Of a DNA stretch of 64,000 bases, positions 1 through 11,941 are shown piece by piece (within the stretch, counting starts at the first letter, position 1; every line of letters begins with the position of its first letter). The stretch is from Candidimonas humi (GTDB lineage: Bacteria > Pseudomonadota > Gammaproteobacteria > Burkholderiales > Burkholderiaceae_B), in NCBI RefSeq assembly GCF_019166065.1, contig NZ_JAHTBN010000007.1, forward strand, positions 1 through 64,000. Direction: 5' to 3'. The notes beneath the pieces were generated by a model. It was not told where the DNA came from and searched no databases. It saw only the letters and a list, made by a program, of their open reading frames with translations. The position numbers were made by a program, and so were the translations under genes.

Positions 1-2
1 TG

Positions 3-293
3 GTCATGAAGAGCCTGAAGGCCAAGCGGGCCAAGCAGATGCTGCCCCAGTTCCTGGCCCTGATCCGTCAATTTGAACAAAGCCCGGCCAAGGCGCTGGC
101 CGCTACGCTACTATCGTGGCTCGAGCCCATCGTGCGCATGTGGCGCTTCACCAAGTCCAATGGGATCACCGAAGGCTTCCACACGAAGATGGAAATGCTC
201 TCGCGCCGGGCGTATGGCTTCAGGAATTTTGAGAATTACCGCATGCGGGTCTTGGCCCAGTGCGGTTGGAACGGGGTGATTAACCGAGTGTGA
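3..293 (+). CDS. ISL3-family transposase, C-terminal part (cut by window edge)
   Basis: The reading frame is open to the left edge, so this is the 3' end of a longer gene; the first ATG at 6 is probably internal. The sequence shows the C-terminal DDE region of ISL3-type transposases, with the recognisable stretch ITEGFHTKMEMLSRRAYGF and a following NFENYRMRVL segment. In this family the stretch surrounds the last catalytic acidic residue. The transposase would act on the IS ends, one of which lies just downstream. Whether the element is complete cannot be judged because its left part lies outside the window. Confidence 0.8.
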   Translation, partial: VMKSLKAKRAKQMLPQFLALIRQFEQSPAKALAATLLSWLEPIVRMWRFTKSNGITEGFHTKMEMLSRRAYGFRNFENYRMRVLAQCGWNGVINRV

Positions 294-298
294 TGAAT

Positions 299-328
299 GC
301 CCGTATCCCCCGATTATGGGGTAGAGCC
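299..328. repeat. probable right terminal inverted repeat of the ISL3 element
   Basis: Read on the minus strand, the segment starts GGCTCTACCCCATAATCGGG, which resembles the GGCTCT-type ends of ISL3-family elements. It lies 5 bp after the transposase stop codon. The left end is outside the window, so the match between the two ends and the 8-bp target duplication cannot be checked. Confidence 0.45.
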
Positions 329-388
329 TTGAAATTCAATCACTTGGAATCACTTCCCAAAGTGACAAACCGGGTGTGGGGCGATACT

Positions 389-462
389 TGGAGCGGGTGA
401 AGGGAATCGAACCCTCGTCGTAAGCTTGGGAAGCTTCTGCTCTACCATTGAGCTACACCCGC
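389..462 (-). tRNA. tRNA-Gly (anticodon CCC)
   Basis: The minus strand folds as a full cloverleaf. The acceptor is GCGGGTG paired with CACCCGC, then TCCA with an encoded CCA end. The T arm has GGTTCGATTCC. The anticodon loop is TTCCCAA, giving anticodon CCC. The sequence closely parallels the glyU type of tRNA-Gly. It is intact and lies between the IS end and trmB, so the IS did not disrupt it. Confidence 0.95.
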
Positions 463-610
463 ATGGGATGGGTCTCGCGCGGCGGCGGGCGTCGCGGAGA
501 GCGCAGATTATAGCGCCTGCGGGGCATGCCGTGGGCGCAGGCGGACGGCGGGCCGGCCGGATCGCCCCGCCCTCGCGCAGACCGGCCCGGCAGTCACTAC
601 AATCCTGCCT

Positions 611-1390
611 ATGAGCACGAACACGCATACCGATATCCCGGCTGCCGCCGAGGGGTCCGAGCCTGGGCCGGCCCCGGACAGCCCGGCAAACCCCGCCGAT
701 TCGGCGGCCGATCCTACGACCACCCCTCCCCATATCCGCAGCTTCGTCCACCGACGCAGCCACATCACGCCCGGCCAGAAGGAAGCGCTGGACAGGCTGA
801 TGCCGCTCTGGGCGCTGCCCTACCGGGCCACGCCGCTGGACCTGCAGCGCACCTTCGGGCGCGACGCGCCGACCATACTGGAGATCGGCTTCGGCATGGG
901 CGAGACCACCGAAGCCATTGCCGCAACCCGGCCGGGCGATAATTTCCTGGGCGTGGAGGTCTTCAATTCGGGGGTGGGCGCTCTGCTCAAGCGCATCGAG
1001 GCCTCGGGCCTGCAGAACATCCGCATCGTGCAGCACGACGCGGTGGAAGTCGTGCGCGACATGCTGGCGCCGCAGTCGCTGGCGGGCGTGCATATTTATT
1101 TTCCCGACCCGTGGCCCAAGGCGCGGCATCACAAGCGGCGCCTGGTGCAGCCGCCGTTCATCGAGCTGCTGGCCAGCCGCCTGGCGCCGGGCGGCTATAT
1201 CCATTGCGCCACCGACTGGGAAAACTATGCGCAGCAGATGCTGGCGGTGCTGCAGGGCGAGCCCAGCCTGTGCAATACCTGCGAGGGCTATGCGCCGCGG
1301 CCGGAATACCGGCCGCAGACCAAGTTCGAGACCCGCGGACTGCGGCTGGGGCATGGAGTATGGGATCTGATCTTTACGCGAAAAAACTGA
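611..1390 (+). CDS. trmB: tRNA (guanine-N7-)-methyltransferase TrmB
   Basis: The product methylates N7 of G46 in the variable loop of tRNAs using S-adenosylmethionine, in the cytoplasm. The 259-residue protein has the SAM-binding motif EIGFGMGE at about residues 91-98 and the family signature DPWPK at about 166-170, followed by the basic KRRLVQ stretch. The C-terminus holds the conserved T(K/R)FE pattern (TKFETRG). The first ~40 residues are proline/alanine rich and probably disordered, longer than in E. coli TrmB. The gene stands alone between tRNA-Gly and pip. Confidence 0.95.
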   Translation: MSTNTHTDIPAAAEGSEPGPAPDSPANPADSAADPTTTPPHIRSFVHRRSHITPGQKEALDRLMPLWALPYRATPLDLQRTFGRDAPTILEIGFGMGETTEAIAATRPGDNFLGVEVFNSGVGALLKRIEASGLQNIRIVQHDAVEVVRDMLAPQSLAGVHIYFPDPWPKARHHKRRLVQPPFIELLASRLAPGGYIHCATDWENYAQQMLAVLQGEPSLCNTCEGYAPRPEYRPQTKFETRGLRLGHGVWDLIFTRKN

Positions 1391-1458
1391 CCCCGCCCGG
1401 AATTCGCTGCAGGCCCCGTATTTCAAAACGCGGGGAAAACCAGCCCCGTTGCCGGTGA

Positions 1459-2478
<1,020 letters not shown>

Positions 2479-2490
2479 GGCCATACCGGC

Positions 2491-3909
<1,419 letters not shown>

Positions 3910-4017
3910 AAATAAGAATGGTTTCGCTTAAACTAGTCGGTTCCGGACTGCGCCCGAACTAAAATAGGGTGCGGAGGGGCATCATGCCCCTGCCGGCCCA
4001 ACCATATATCAGGGACT

Positions 4018-4860
4018 ATGTCTGCAGGCATTGTATTTCACTTGCTGGCCGCGCTGGCCTACGCCGTGCTGGCCGTTTCTCTTTGGCGGCCGCTGGCCCG
4101 CGGCGGCGAGCAGGCTCACACGGGCAAGGTCGGACGCATCTGCCTGCTCAGCGCCATCATCCTGCATGGCATCGCCCTGCACCAGGCCATACTCACCGAC
4201 AACGGCCTGCGCCTGAGCTGGGCCCTGGGCCTGTCGGCGGCGATCTGGGTGGGCATGATCATATTCTGGCTGGAAAGCCTGATCCTGCGCATCGACGGCC
4301 TGCTGCTGATCCTGCTGCCGGCCGTCACGCTGGTCACGGTGGTGGCCGCCGCCTTTCCGCAGGGCTACGTAGTGGCCCACGCCCATAACGACTGGCTGCG
4401 CGTGCATCTGCTGATCGCGCTGACCGCCTACGGGCTGATCACCGTGGCAGCCTTGCACGCCATCCTCATGACCGCGCTCGACCGCCACCTGCACCGGCCG
4501 GTCGAACAGGAAGCCAGCCGCGGCATCATCAGCCGCGCCTTCGATTCCATGCCGCCCCTGCTGGTCCAGGAACATCTGCTGTTCCGCCTGATCTGGATCG
4601 GCTTCATCGTCCTGACCCTGGCCGTCGGGTCCGGCGCCATGGTCTCCATCGCCCTGACCGGCCGCCCCTTCCCGCTGGACCACAAGACCGTCTTCACGCT
4701 GCTGTCGTGGATCACTTTCGGCGGGCTGCTGATCGGCCGCTACGCGCGCGGCTGGCGCGGCCGCATCGCCCTGCGCTGGACACTGGTGGGGTTTGTCTTC
4801 CTGCTGCTGGCCTACACGGGCAGCCGGTTCGTGCTCGAAGTCATATTGCAGCGAGGTTGA
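4018..4860 (+). CDS. YpjD/CcsA-like cytochrome c assembly family membrane protein
   Basis: The 280-residue product is an inner-membrane protein with about eight hydrophobic segments and belongs to the CcsA/CcmF-related family often annotated YpjD. It carries conserved histidines in hydrophobic contexts (for example IILHGIALHQAI, HAHNDWLRVHLLI and LVQEHLLFRLIW), consistent with heme handling. Its exact role is not established. The ATG at 4018 has AGGGA just upstream. A TAAAAT sequence near 3960 could be its -10. The next small gene begins right after its stop. Confidence 0.8.
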   Translation: MSAGIVFHLLAALAYAVLAVSLWRPLARGGEQAHTGKVGRICLLSAIILHGIALHQAILTDNGLRLSWALGLSAAIWVGMIIFWLESLILRIDGLLLILLPAVTLVTVVAAAFPQGYVVAHAHNDWLRVHLLIALTAYGLITVAALHAILMTALDRHLHRPVEQEASRGIISRAFDSMPPLLVQEHLLFRLIWIGFIVLTLAVGSGAMVSIALTGRPFPLDHKTVFTLLSWITFGGLLIGRYARGWRGRIALRWTLVGFVFLLLAYTGSRFVLEVILQRG

Positions 4861-4861
4861 A

Positions 4862-5116
4862 GTGGGCAAGGTCCTGATCTGGGTACTGCTGATCCTGGGC
4901 GGCATGCTGCTGGCCCGCATCTTGTCGCAGAACAACGCCCGCCAGCAGTCGCGCCCGCGCCAGGCCCCGCCGCGCCCCACGCCGGCGGTGCGGGCGCCCG
5001 AAGCCATGGTGCGCTGCGCCCATTGCGGCATCCACTTGCCACGCTCCGAAGCCGTGCTGATGCAAGGCCAGACCTGGTGCAGCGCCGAACACGCCAAGCT
5101 GGGCGTGCGCAAATGA
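4862..5116 (+). CDS. small membrane-anchored zinc-ribbon-like protein (PP0621 family)
   Basis: I chose the GTG at 4862, 1 bp after the YpjD-like stop codon, because the upstream in-frame alternative overlaps that gene heavily. The 84-residue product has one N-terminal membrane segment (about residues 4-20), a proline/arginine-rich linker, and a CAHCGIHLPRSEA...WCSAEH motif whose cysteines and histidines could bind one zinc. The same gene order after ypjD is common in betaproteobacteria. Function is unknown. Translation is probably coupled to the gene before it. Confidence 0.75.
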   Translation: MGKVLIWVLLILGGMLLARILSQNNARQQSRPRQAPPRPTPAVRAPEAMVRCAHCGIHLPRSEAVLMQGQTWCSAEHAKLGVRK

Positions 5117-5222
5117 GCAGGCACGCACGGGCCAGCACCCCGGCCTCCAGCGCCGATCCGGCTGCAGCCCGGTTCCAGTTACGGCTTCGGCTGCTGCAGC
5201 CCAAGCGGCGGCCAGCGCAACC

Positions 5223-5837
5223 ATGATGGCAACGGCAACGCCCGCCGGCGCCCGCCCCCTCGCCCTGGACCGCCACGGCTGGCTGCGCCCGGGCCCCGGG
5301 GTGCGCCTAGCGCCTTCTCCCAACCAGGACATCCGGCCAGGCAACGAAGACCCATACCTGCTGATCCTCCACAATATCAGCCTGCCGCCCGGCGTCTTCG
5401 GCGGCCCCGAAGTAGAGGGCCTGTTCCTCAACAGGCTGGACTACGAATCCCACCCCTGGCTGCCGCGCCTGCGCGGGCTGCGGGTTTCTGCGCACTTCTT
5501 CGTGCGCCGCGACGGCAGAGTGATCCAGTTCGTCGCCAGCACGCGCCGCGCCTGGCACGCCGGCGTCTCGGCCTTCGAGGGGCGCGAACGCTGCAACGAT
5601 TTTTCCATAGGCATAGAAGTGGAAGGCACGGACTTCGAGCCGTACGCCGAAGCCCAATACGCGACATTGGCCGCCCTGACCGCGGCGCTGCGCGGCCGCC
5701 ACCCCTTGCGGGCGGCGTGGGGGCACGAACACATCGCCCCCGGGCGCAAGACCGACCCGGGGCCGTACTTCGACTGGGCGCGCTACGGCCGGGAGAACGG
5801 CTGGCTGCGGCGGCAGATGCCGCCGGGCGTCGGCTAG
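5223..5837 (+). CDS. ampD: 1,6-anhydro-N-acetylmuramyl-L-alanine amidase AmpD
   Basis: AmpD is a cytoplasmic zinc amidase of peptidoglycan recycling that splits anhydro-muramyl peptides and thereby lowers AmpR-inducing ligands. The 204-residue protein carries His50 in LLILHN, the central FSIGIEVEG segment with its conserved glutamate, and the C-terminal WGHEHIAPGRKTDPGP block that supplies the second histidine, the catalytic lysine and the aspartate ligand. Two in-frame ATGs stand together at 5223 and 5226, and either could start. It converges with htpG. Confidence 0.94.
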   Translation: MMATATPAGARPLALDRHGWLRPGPGVRLAPSPNQDIRPGNEDPYLLILHNISLPPGVFGGPEVEGLFLNRLDYESHPWLPRLRGLRVSAHFFVRRDGRVIQFVASTRRAWHAGVSAFEGRERCNDFSIGIEVEGTDFEPYAEAQYATLAALTAALRGRHPLRAAWGHEHIAPGRKTDPGPYFDWARYGRENGWLRRQMPPGVG

Positions 5838-5876
5838 GCCGGAAGGCGGCTGCGCCACGGCAGCGCCGGAACACAA

Positions 5877-5906
5877 ACGGCGCCCGGGCTATCGAACCCA
5901 TGGGCG
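5877..5906. terminator. 8-bp GC hairpin downstream of ampD
   Basis: Arms GGCGCCC (5877-5883) and GGGCGCC (5900-5906) are reverse complements and extend by one more C/G pair outward. The hairpin lies 39 bp after the ampD stop. There is no T tract, so it may stabilise the mRNA 3' end rather than terminate intrinsically. Confidence 0.35.
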
Positions 5907-5951
5907 CCGCAGCAAACATGAAACATCAGTAGTGCCTGGGCCGGACACAGT

Positions 5952-5971
5952 GGCCCCGGATCACCGGGGCC
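5952..5971. terminator. perfect 8-bp hairpin between ampD and htpG
   Basis: GGCCCCGG (5952-5959) and CCGGGGCC (5964-5971) pair perfectly around the loop ATCA. It lies in the convergent gap, 72 bp past the htpG stop on the minus strand. No run of T follows on either strand. Confidence 0.4.
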
Positions 5972-6043
5972 CGACTTGTGCGCCACAGCCCGGCCATAGC
6001 CGCCGTGCGCCACGGCACAAGCGGCCCATGGCCCCGCCAGCCA

Positions 6044-7954
6044 TCAAGCGTTGAGTATCAGCCGGTTCATGCGCTTCACGAACCCGGCCGGATCGGCCAG
6101 TTGCGCACCCTCGGCCAGCATGGCCTGGTCCAGCAGCAGTTGCGCCCAGTCGCCGAAGTCCGCTTCCGGGGCGCCCTGCACCCGCGTCACCAGCGCGTGC
6201 TCGGGGTTGATCTCGAGTATCGGCTTGACCTGCGGCGTTTCCTGGCCGGCGGCCTGCAGCATGCGCATCAGGTGCGGGCTGAGCTCGTGCTCGTCGACCA
6301 CCACGCAAGCAGGCGAATCCACCAGGCGCACCGTGACGCGCACGTCCTTGACCTTCTCGCCCAGCGCCGTCTTGAGGCGCTCGACCAGGGGCTTGAAGGT
6401 CTCGGCTACCTCCGACTGGTGCTTCTTTTCTTCCTCGTCGGCCAGCGTGTCGAGATCCAGGCCGCCCTTGGCGATCGACACCAGTTGCTTGCCTTCGAAT
6501 TCGCGCAGGTGCGACAGCATCCATTCGTCGACGCGGTCCGACAGCAGCAGCACTTCCAGGCCCTTCTTGCGGAAGATCTCCAGGTGCGGGCTGTTGCTGG
6601 CCGCGGCAAACGAATCGGCGCTGACGTAATAGATCTTGTCCTGGCCTTCTTTCATGCGGCCGACATAATCGGCCAGCGACACCGTCTGCGCCGAGCCCTC
6701 GGCCTGCGTCGAGGCAAAGCGCAGCAGCTTGGCGATGCGTTCCTTGTTGGCATGGTCTTCGCCCACGCCTTCCTTGATCACCTGCCCGAACTGGGTCCAG
6801 AATTCCGCGTACTTGTCGGCCTGGTTCTCGGCCAGGTCTTCCAGCAGCGACAGGATGCGCTTGGTGGACCCTTCGCGGATCACCTTCACGTCGCGGCTTT
6901 CCTGCAGCAGCTCGCGCGACACGTTCAGCGGCAAATCGGCCGAATCGATCACCCCGCGCACGAAACGCAGGTACGTGGGCAGCAACTGCTCGGCGTCGTC
7001 CATGATGAACACACGCCGCACGTACAGCTTGACCCCGCGCCGCGCGTCGCGATCCCAGAGATCCATGGGCGCATGCTTGGGGATATACAGCAACTGCGTG
7101 TATTCGCTGCGGCCTTCCACCCGGTTGTGCGTCCAGGCCAGCGGATCGTCGTAGTCGTGCGCGACGTGCTTGTAGAATTCCTTGTACTGCTCGTCAGTGA
7201 TGTCGGCCTTGGCACGCGTCCACAGCGCATTGGCCTGGTTCACCGTTTCCCATTCGTTCTTCTTGACCTGCTCGGATTTTTCACTGTCCCACTCTTCCTT
7301 CAGCATCTGGATCGGCAGCGAAATGTGGTCGGAATAGCGGCGCAGTATCTCGCGCAGCTTCCAGCCGCTGAGGAACTCATCCTCGCCCTCGCGCAGGTAC
7401 AGCGTGACCGCCGTACCGCGGTCGGCCTTTTCTACCGTCGTGATGGAAAACTCGCCCTGCCCGTCCGATTCCCACAGGATCGCCTCGGTTTCCGGCAGCC
7501 CCGCGCGGCGGCTCAACACCGACACCTTCTGCGCCACGATGAAGGACGAATAAAAGCCCACCCCGAACTGGCCGATGAGCTGGGCGTCCTTCTGCTGGTC
7601 GCCCGTCAGTTGCGAAAAGAATTCCCGCGTGCCCGAGCGCGCGATCGTGCCCAAGTTGGCGATGGCGTCTTCACGCGACATGCCGATGCCGTTATCGGAT
7701 ATCGTGACGGTACGCTGATCCTTGTCGTATTCCACCCGGATGCGCAGGTCGGCGTCGCCCTGCAGCAGCTCGGGCTTGTCGATGGCCTCGAAACGCAGCT
7801 TGTCGCAAGCGTCCGACGCGTTCGAGACCAGCTCGCGCAGGAAAATCTCCTTGTTGCTGTACAAGGAATGGATCATCAGATGCAGCAGTTGCTTGACCTC
7901 GGCCTGGAAACCCAGCGTTTCGGCGCCATGCACAGTAGTATCGGAATCGCTCAT
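6044..7954 (-). CDS. htpG: molecular chaperone HtpG (bacterial Hsp90)
   Basis: The cytosolic ATP-dependent chaperone remodels client proteins together with DnaK. The 636-residue protein has the GHKL ATPase domain with [12 protein letters not shown] (about 41-52), [12 protein letters not shown] (about 81-92) and [10 protein letters not shown]. Middle and C-terminal dimerisation domains follow ([14 protein letters not shown] and the C-terminal [11 protein letters not shown]). Length is normal for the family. Start codon is ATG at 7954. It is divergent from the DMT permease gene. Confidence 0.97.
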   Translation of the reverse strand: MSDSDTTVHGAETLGFQAEVKQLLHLMIHSLYSNKEIFLRELVSNASDACDKLRFEAIDKPELLQGDADLRIRVEYDKDQRTVTISDNGIGMSREDAIANLGTIARSGTREFFSQLTGDQQKDAQLIGQFGVGFYSSFIVAQKVSVLSRRAGLPETEAILWESDGQGEFSITTVEKADRGTAVTLYLREGEDEFLSGWKLREILRRYSDHISLPIQMLKEEWDSEKSEQVKKNEWETVNQANALWTRAKADITDEQYKEFYKHVAHDYDDPLAWTHNRVEGRSEYTQLLYIPKHAPMDLWDRDARRGVKLYVRRVFIMDDAEQLLPTYLRFVRGVIDSADLPLNVSRELLQESRDVKVIREGSTKRILSLLEDLAENQADKYAEFWTQFGQVIKEGVGEDHANKERIAKLLRFASTQAEGSAQTVSLADYVGRMKEGQDKIYYVSADSFAAASNSPHLEIFRKKGLEVLLLSDRVDEWMLSHLREFEGKQLVSIAKGGLDLDTLADEEEKKHQSEVAETFKPLVERLKTALGEKVKDVRVTVRLVDSPACVVVDEHELSPHLMRMLQAAGQETPQVKPILEINPEHALVTRVQGAPEADFGDWAQLLLDQAMLAEGAQLADPAGFVKRMNRLILNA

Positions 7955-8030
7955 AACTTATTGAATAAATGAAAAGTTTGTTGACGGAAAAGCTTCTGCG
8001 CCCAGACATTCGGGCCAATTGGGAAAATAT

Positions 8031-8915
8031 ATGGAGGCGATAGCCTCGACTTCAAGGGGCCCGGGGCGCGCCGGCGCCAACGCCGGCATCTGCTGCATGC
8101 TGGCCGGCATCCTGGTACTGAGCCTGAGCGACGCCTCGGTCAAGGTCCTGGACGGGCGCTACCCGGCCCTGCAGATCCTGTTCCTGCGCGCCCTGATCGC
8201 CCTGCCACTGGTCACCGCCCTGGCGCTGGCCCTGGGCGGGCGCCCCGCCCTGCGCACCCGCCAGCCCGGCCTGCACGCCTTGCGCGGCTTCCTGAACGTG
8301 ATCGGCGCCTGTGCCTTCTACCGCGGCCTGGCCGAGCTGCCGCTGGCCGAAATCACCGCCATCGCCTACGCCGCCCCGGTCTTCGTCGTGCTGCTGTCGG
8401 CCGCCGTCTACAAAGAGCGGCTGGACGCCTGGCGCATGCTGGCCGTGGCCCTGGGCTTCGCCGGCGTCCTGGTCATCGTGCGGCCCGCCAGCGGCGCCTT
8501 CCAGGCCGCGTCCCTGTATCCCCTGTTCACCGCCATGACCTACGCCGCCATGATGGTCAGCGCCAAGCGCATCACCCCGTCCCACAGCTTCGCTGCCCTG
8601 ATGTTCTATTCCGTACTGCCCCAGGTACTGTTCAGCGCCCTGCCCCAGCCCTGGATCTGGCAGCCGGTCGCGGGCGCCGACTGGCTCGTCATGTTCGCCA
8701 TCGGCATCTTCAGCAGCGCCGGCATCAGCCTGATCTCACAGGCATTCAGGCTGGCTCCCGCCTCGGTGGTGGCACCTTTCGACTACTCGGGCCTGCTATG
8801 GGCCACCTTCTTCGGCTGGCTGGTGTGGGGAGAGCTGCCGGACGGTGTCAGCTACGCGGGCGCGACGCTGATCGTCGCAGCGGGATTGATCGGGGCCTGG
8901 CGGAAAAAACGGTAG
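8031..8915 (+). CDS. EamA/DMT-family permease
   Basis: The product is a ten-helix inner-membrane transporter of the drug/metabolite superfamily, with two EamA repeats. The first repeat ends near KERLDAWRMLAVALGFAGVLVIV and the second near GELPDGVSYAGATLIVAAGLIGAWRKKR. I prefer ATG 8031 over the in-frame TTG at 8019; both are possible. The substrate cannot be inferred. Related proteins export amino acids or other metabolites. No operon partner is present. Confidence 0.85.
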   Translation: MEAIASTSRGPGRAGANAGICCMLAGILVLSLSDASVKVLDGRYPALQILFLRALIALPLVTALALALGGRPALRTRQPGLHALRGFLNVIGACAFYRGLAELPLAEITAIAYAAPVFVVLLSAAVYKERLDAWRMLAVALGFAGVLVIVRPASGAFQAASLYPLFTAMTYAAMMVSAKRITPSHSFAALMFYSVLPQVLFSALPQPWIWQPVAGADWLVMFAIGIFSSAGISLISQAFRLAPASVVAPFDYSGLLWATFFGWLVWGELPDGVSYAGATLIVAAGLIGAWRKKR

Positions 8916-9321
8916 GCAGCTTGGGCCAGGAGGCGGCCTTGCCGGGGTGCCAAGCTGTAGGTCGGGAGCCATCCTGGCCCCGAGGCCGCCTGAGGAGATG
9001 GCCTTGCCACCGATCATGGTCCTAAACCCTGAGCCCTGAACCTTGCCCTGAGTCTTGAACCTTGAGCCCTGAGCCGCGAGCCCTCAGGCCTGAGCCCTCG
9101 GCCCGCAACCCGCGGCGCCAAAGATTTCGAAACATTTTTCCCCGCGCCAAACCGGGGGCTCTCGTTTTATCCTTCGCAACAGTGGCTGTTGCCCCGGCGG
9201 GCCGGCGTGTCTAGGACTCGCGCCTCGTTCCGCCTTTTACGAGATCCGCGCAGCCACACTGCTGGAACTGACGATCGTCCAGGTTCCTTTCCACAGACGC
9301 CCAACAACAGGAGAGCAACGC
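8916..9321. other. gene-free gap with degenerate short repeats
   Basis: No convincing gene is present. From about 9021 to 9105 the sequence is a degenerate tandem array built of CCCTGA, GAACCTTG and GAGCCCT units. The final part holds the leader of the small gene at 9322, including a purine-rich ribosome site (AGGAGAGC). Confidence 0.5.
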
Positions 9322-9534
9322 ATGAACATCAACAAAGCCGTGATGAAGGCCTACGAGACCAAATCGCTGAAAGAGATCGCCGACGCCCCGGTATCGGCCC
9401 TGCAAGGCGTGTCCGAAGGCGACGCGGAACACCTCAAGGCAGCCTTCAACGTGAAGACCGTCAGGGACCTGGCCAACCTGAAGTTCGTGCACTGGGCACA
9501 GGCCATCACCAAGCTGGCCGACACGGAAGAGTAA
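9322..9534 (+). CDS. small conserved helical protein (HhH-like)
   Basis: The 70-residue protein begins at an ATG preceded by a good ribosome site (AGGAGAGC, 8 bp). It is predicted all-helical. The pattern LQGVSEGDAEHLKAAFNVKTVRDLANL resembles helix-hairpin-helix folds that contact nucleic acid or mediate dimerisation. No catalytic residues are visible. It stands alone between a repeat-bearing leader and the converging reductase gene. I cannot assign a function. Confidence 0.7.
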   Translation: MNINKAVMKAYETKSLKEIADAPVSALQGVSEGDAEHLKAAFNVKTVRDLANLKFVHWAQAITKLADTEE

Positions 9535-9569
9535 AGCCGCGAGGGGCGGCCTTGCCCGGCCGCCGCCCG

Positions 9570-10601
9570 CTATACGGCGGGCGGATTGCGCTCAGCGAAC
9601 TGGCCGTTCCAGTACGGATAATAGGGATACGGAGGCGTCACCGCGCTGGCTGCGTCCAGCTGGGCGATCTGCGCGGCATCGAGGGCCCAGCCCACCGCGC
9701 CCAGGTTCTGGCGTAGCTGTTCCTCGTTGCGCGCGCCCACCAGAACACTGGATACCGTGGGCCGCTGCAACAACCAGTTCAGAGCAACCTGCGGAATGGT
9801 GCGTCCGGTCTCGGCGGCGACCTCGTCCAGCGCATCGACGATGCGATACAGCCGCTCCTCGTCCACCGGCGGCGCATAGCCGGCCGTCTGATGCAAACGG
9901 CTGTTCTCGGGCAAGGGCTGGCCGCGCCGTATCTTGCCGGTAAGGCGTCCCCACCCCAAGGGGCTCCACACCAGTGCACCGATGCCCTGGTCCAGGCCGA
10001 GAGGCATCAGCTCCCACTCATAATCGCGGCCGATCAGCGAGTAATACGTCTGGTTGGCGACGAAACGCGACCAGCCGTGCCGATCGGCAGCCGCCTGCGA
10101 CTTCATCAACTGCCAGCCCGAGAAGTTCGATGCGCCGATGTAGCGGATCTTGCCCGCGCGGACCATGTCGTCGAGCGTCGACATCACCTGCTCTACAGGC
10201 GTTTGCGCGTCGAAATGATGCAGTTGCAGGATATCGATGTAATCGGTGCGCAGGCGCGACAGCGCGCGTTCTATGCCGGCCACCAGATGGTGGCGCGACG
10301 CGCCTACGTCGTTGGGCCCATCGCCCGCGCGCAGCGTGAGCTTGGTGGAAATGAGCGCCCGCCCGCGGCGGCCCTCTAGTGCTGCGCCGAGGATCGATTC
10401 CGATGCGCCGTCGGAATACACATCCGCCGCGTCGAACAAATTGACGCCGTGCTCCATGCAAATATCGATCAAGCGGCGGGCCTCGGCGACGTCCGTCCGC
10501 CCCCAGGCGCTGAACAGCGCACCCTTGCCCCCAAAGGTTCCCGCACCGAAACCCAGCTCCGAAACCTTGAGGCCGGACCGGCCCAGAAAGCGATAATCCA
10601 T
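9570..10601 (-). CDS. aldo/keto reductase
   Basis: The 343-residue enzyme reduces carbonyl compounds with NADPH. The start is set at 10601 (MDYRFLGRSGLKVSELGFG), the typical N-terminus of the family; the open frame further upstream overlaps the MFS gene out of frame and is not real. Catalytic residues are visible: Asp and Tyr in NLFDAADVYSDG, Lys in ISTKLT, and His in ILQLHHFD. The GARNEEQL motif near the C-terminus binds the cofactor phosphate. It follows the MFS gene by 26 bp, so the two form an operon. Confidence 0.92.
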   Translation of the reverse strand: MDYRFLGRSGLKVSELGFGAGTFGGKGALFSAWGRTDVAEARRLIDICMEHGVNLFDAADVYSDGASESILGAALEGRRGRALISTKLTLRAGDGPNDVGASRHHLVAGIERALSRLRTDYIDILQLHHFDAQTPVEQVMSTLDDMVRAGKIRYIGASNFSGWQLMKSQAAADRHGWSRFVANQTYYSLIGRDYEWELMPLGLDQGIGALVWSPLGWGRLTGKIRRGQPLPENSRLHQTAGYAPPVDEERLYRIVDALDEVAAETGRTIPQVALNWLLQRPTVSSVLVGARNEEQLRQNLGAVGWALDAAQIAQLDAASAVTPPYPYYPYWNGQFAERNPPAV

Positions 10602-10627
10602 CTTGATGCTCCTTGAATGGCTGGCGG

Positions 10628-11839
10628 TCAGGCTTGAGCGCAAGCCGTATTCCGGTTGATCAACGCGCCCGCACGATCGCGGCGCAGGGCATATCCAGCC
10701 ACCAGCAACCCGGCCACCGCCACCAGTGCGGCCACCCAAGGCAGGGCCGCAAGGCCGGCGCCCGCGGAAATCACCCGGCTGCCCAGCCATGCGCCCAGCG
10801 CATTGGCGAGATTGAACGCACCGATATTCACGCTGGAAGCCAGGCTCGGCGCGCCGGCCGCCTTGCGCAGGACCCACAACTGCAGCGGTGCCACCGTCGT
10901 AAACGCAGCCACGCCGAGCAAACCCGTGACCAGCACCATCAACACGCCGTTGTGCAAGACCAGCCCGAGCACGCCCAGCACGACGGCAAGCAAGGCGAGT
11001 GCGCCCAGCAAGGCCGATGCCAGACTGCGATCGGCCAGCCGGCCGCCCAACACCGTGCCGACGAATATGCCGACGCCGAACACCAAAAGCACCGGCGACA
11101 CCGCCGCATCCGCGAAACCCGTGACACGCAGCAATATGGGCTCTATATACGTATAGACGACGAACAGGCCGGCAAAACCCAGCACAGTGATCAACAGACC
11201 CAGCAACACCGGAAGGCTTGCGATCACGCGCAGCTCCGTGGCCAATGAGGCGGGAGCCGCAGTGCCATGGCCGGCGGGAATCCACAGCGCCACCGCCGAC
11301 ATGGCCAACACCCCCACCACGGTCACCGCCCAGAACGAGGCGTGCCAGCCAAAGTGCAGCCCCAGCCACGCGCCGGCGGGCACGCCGAACAAAGTGGCCA
11401 CGGCGAGGCCGGTGAACATCAGGGAAATGGCCGAAGCCTCGCGCTCTTTAGACACCAGGGACGTCGCCACCACCGACCCCACGCCGAAAAACGTGCCATG
11501 CGCCAGCGAGGTCAGCACCCGCGCCGCCAGCAGCGTCGCATAATCCGGCGCCAGGGCGCTCGCCAGATTACCCAGGGTGAAAACAGCCATCAAAGCCAGC
11601 AGCACCGTCTTGCGCGGCAGCCGCCGCGTTGCCAGCGTAATCAAAGGCGCGCCCAGGAATACCCCCAGCGCATATCCCGAGATCAGCAGGCCGACCGTAG
11701 CAATGCCGACATGCAGATCGCCGGCAATCTGCTGCAGCAAACCCATGGGCATGAACTCGGTCGTCCCGATGCCGAAAGCGCCAATGGCCAGGACATAAAG
11801 CGCCGCCGGGGCGCGCGAACGAACAGAGGGAACAGACAT
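10628..11839 (-). CDS. MFS transporter, AraJ/YdhP-like
   Basis: The 403-residue product, starting at MSVPSVRSR (11839), has twelve predicted membrane helices. The N-terminal pattern FGIGTTEFMPMGLL is typical of the AraJ/YdhP drug:H+ antiporter group, and the loop 2-3 motif appears as APLITLATRRLPRKTVLL. An earlier in-frame start at 11869 is possible but less typical. It is the first gene of an operon with the aldo/keto reductase and is divergent from a LysR regulator that probably controls it. The substrate is unknown. Confidence 0.88.
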   Translation of the reverse strand: MSVPSVRSRAPAALYVLAIGAFGIGTTEFMPMGLLQQIAGDLHVGIATVGLLISGYALGVFLGAPLITLATRRLPRKTVLLALMAVFTLGNLASALAPDYATLLAARVLTSLAHGTFFGVGSVVATSLVSKEREASAISLMFTGLAVATLFGVPAGAWLGLHFGWHASFWAVTVVGVLAMSAVALWIPAGHGTAAPASLATELRVIASLPVLLGLLITVLGFAGLFVVYTYIEPILLRVTGFADAAVSPVLLVFGVGIFVGTVLGGRLADRSLASALLGALALLAVVLGVLGLVLHNGVLMVLVTGLLGVAAFTTVAPLQLWVLRKAAGAPSLASSVNIGAFNLANALGAWLGSRVISAGAGLAALPWVAALVAVAGLLVAGYALRRDRAGALINRNTACAQA

Positions 11840-11917
11840 GATGCAATCCTTCAGGCAAGACAGGGCCACAACATTAAGGCCTGCGATTGCATAGAAAAAC
11901 CACTAGAATGAATAAAC

Positions 11918-11929
11918 ATTATCAATAAT
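11918..11929. promoter_or_regulatory. palindrome upstream of the LysR gene
   Basis: ATTAT-CA-ATAAT is a perfect dyad ending 13 bp before the LysR ATG in the divergent MFS/LysR intergenic region, in an AT-rich patch. LysR-type proteins bind such dyads (T-N11-A class), so it is a candidate autoregulatory or activation site. This is an inference from position. Confidence 0.35.
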
Positions 11930-11941
11930 CCATTGAAAATA

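Noticed and set aside
5978-7972. 664-codon plus-strand ORF opposite htpG
   Set aside because: Shadow frame of htpG with histidine/leucine/glutamine-biased content and no domain.
9570-11369. 599-codon frame that would fuse an upstream segment to the aldo/keto reductase
   Set aside because: The upstream part is the MFS gene read out of frame; the reductase has a typical start at 10601.
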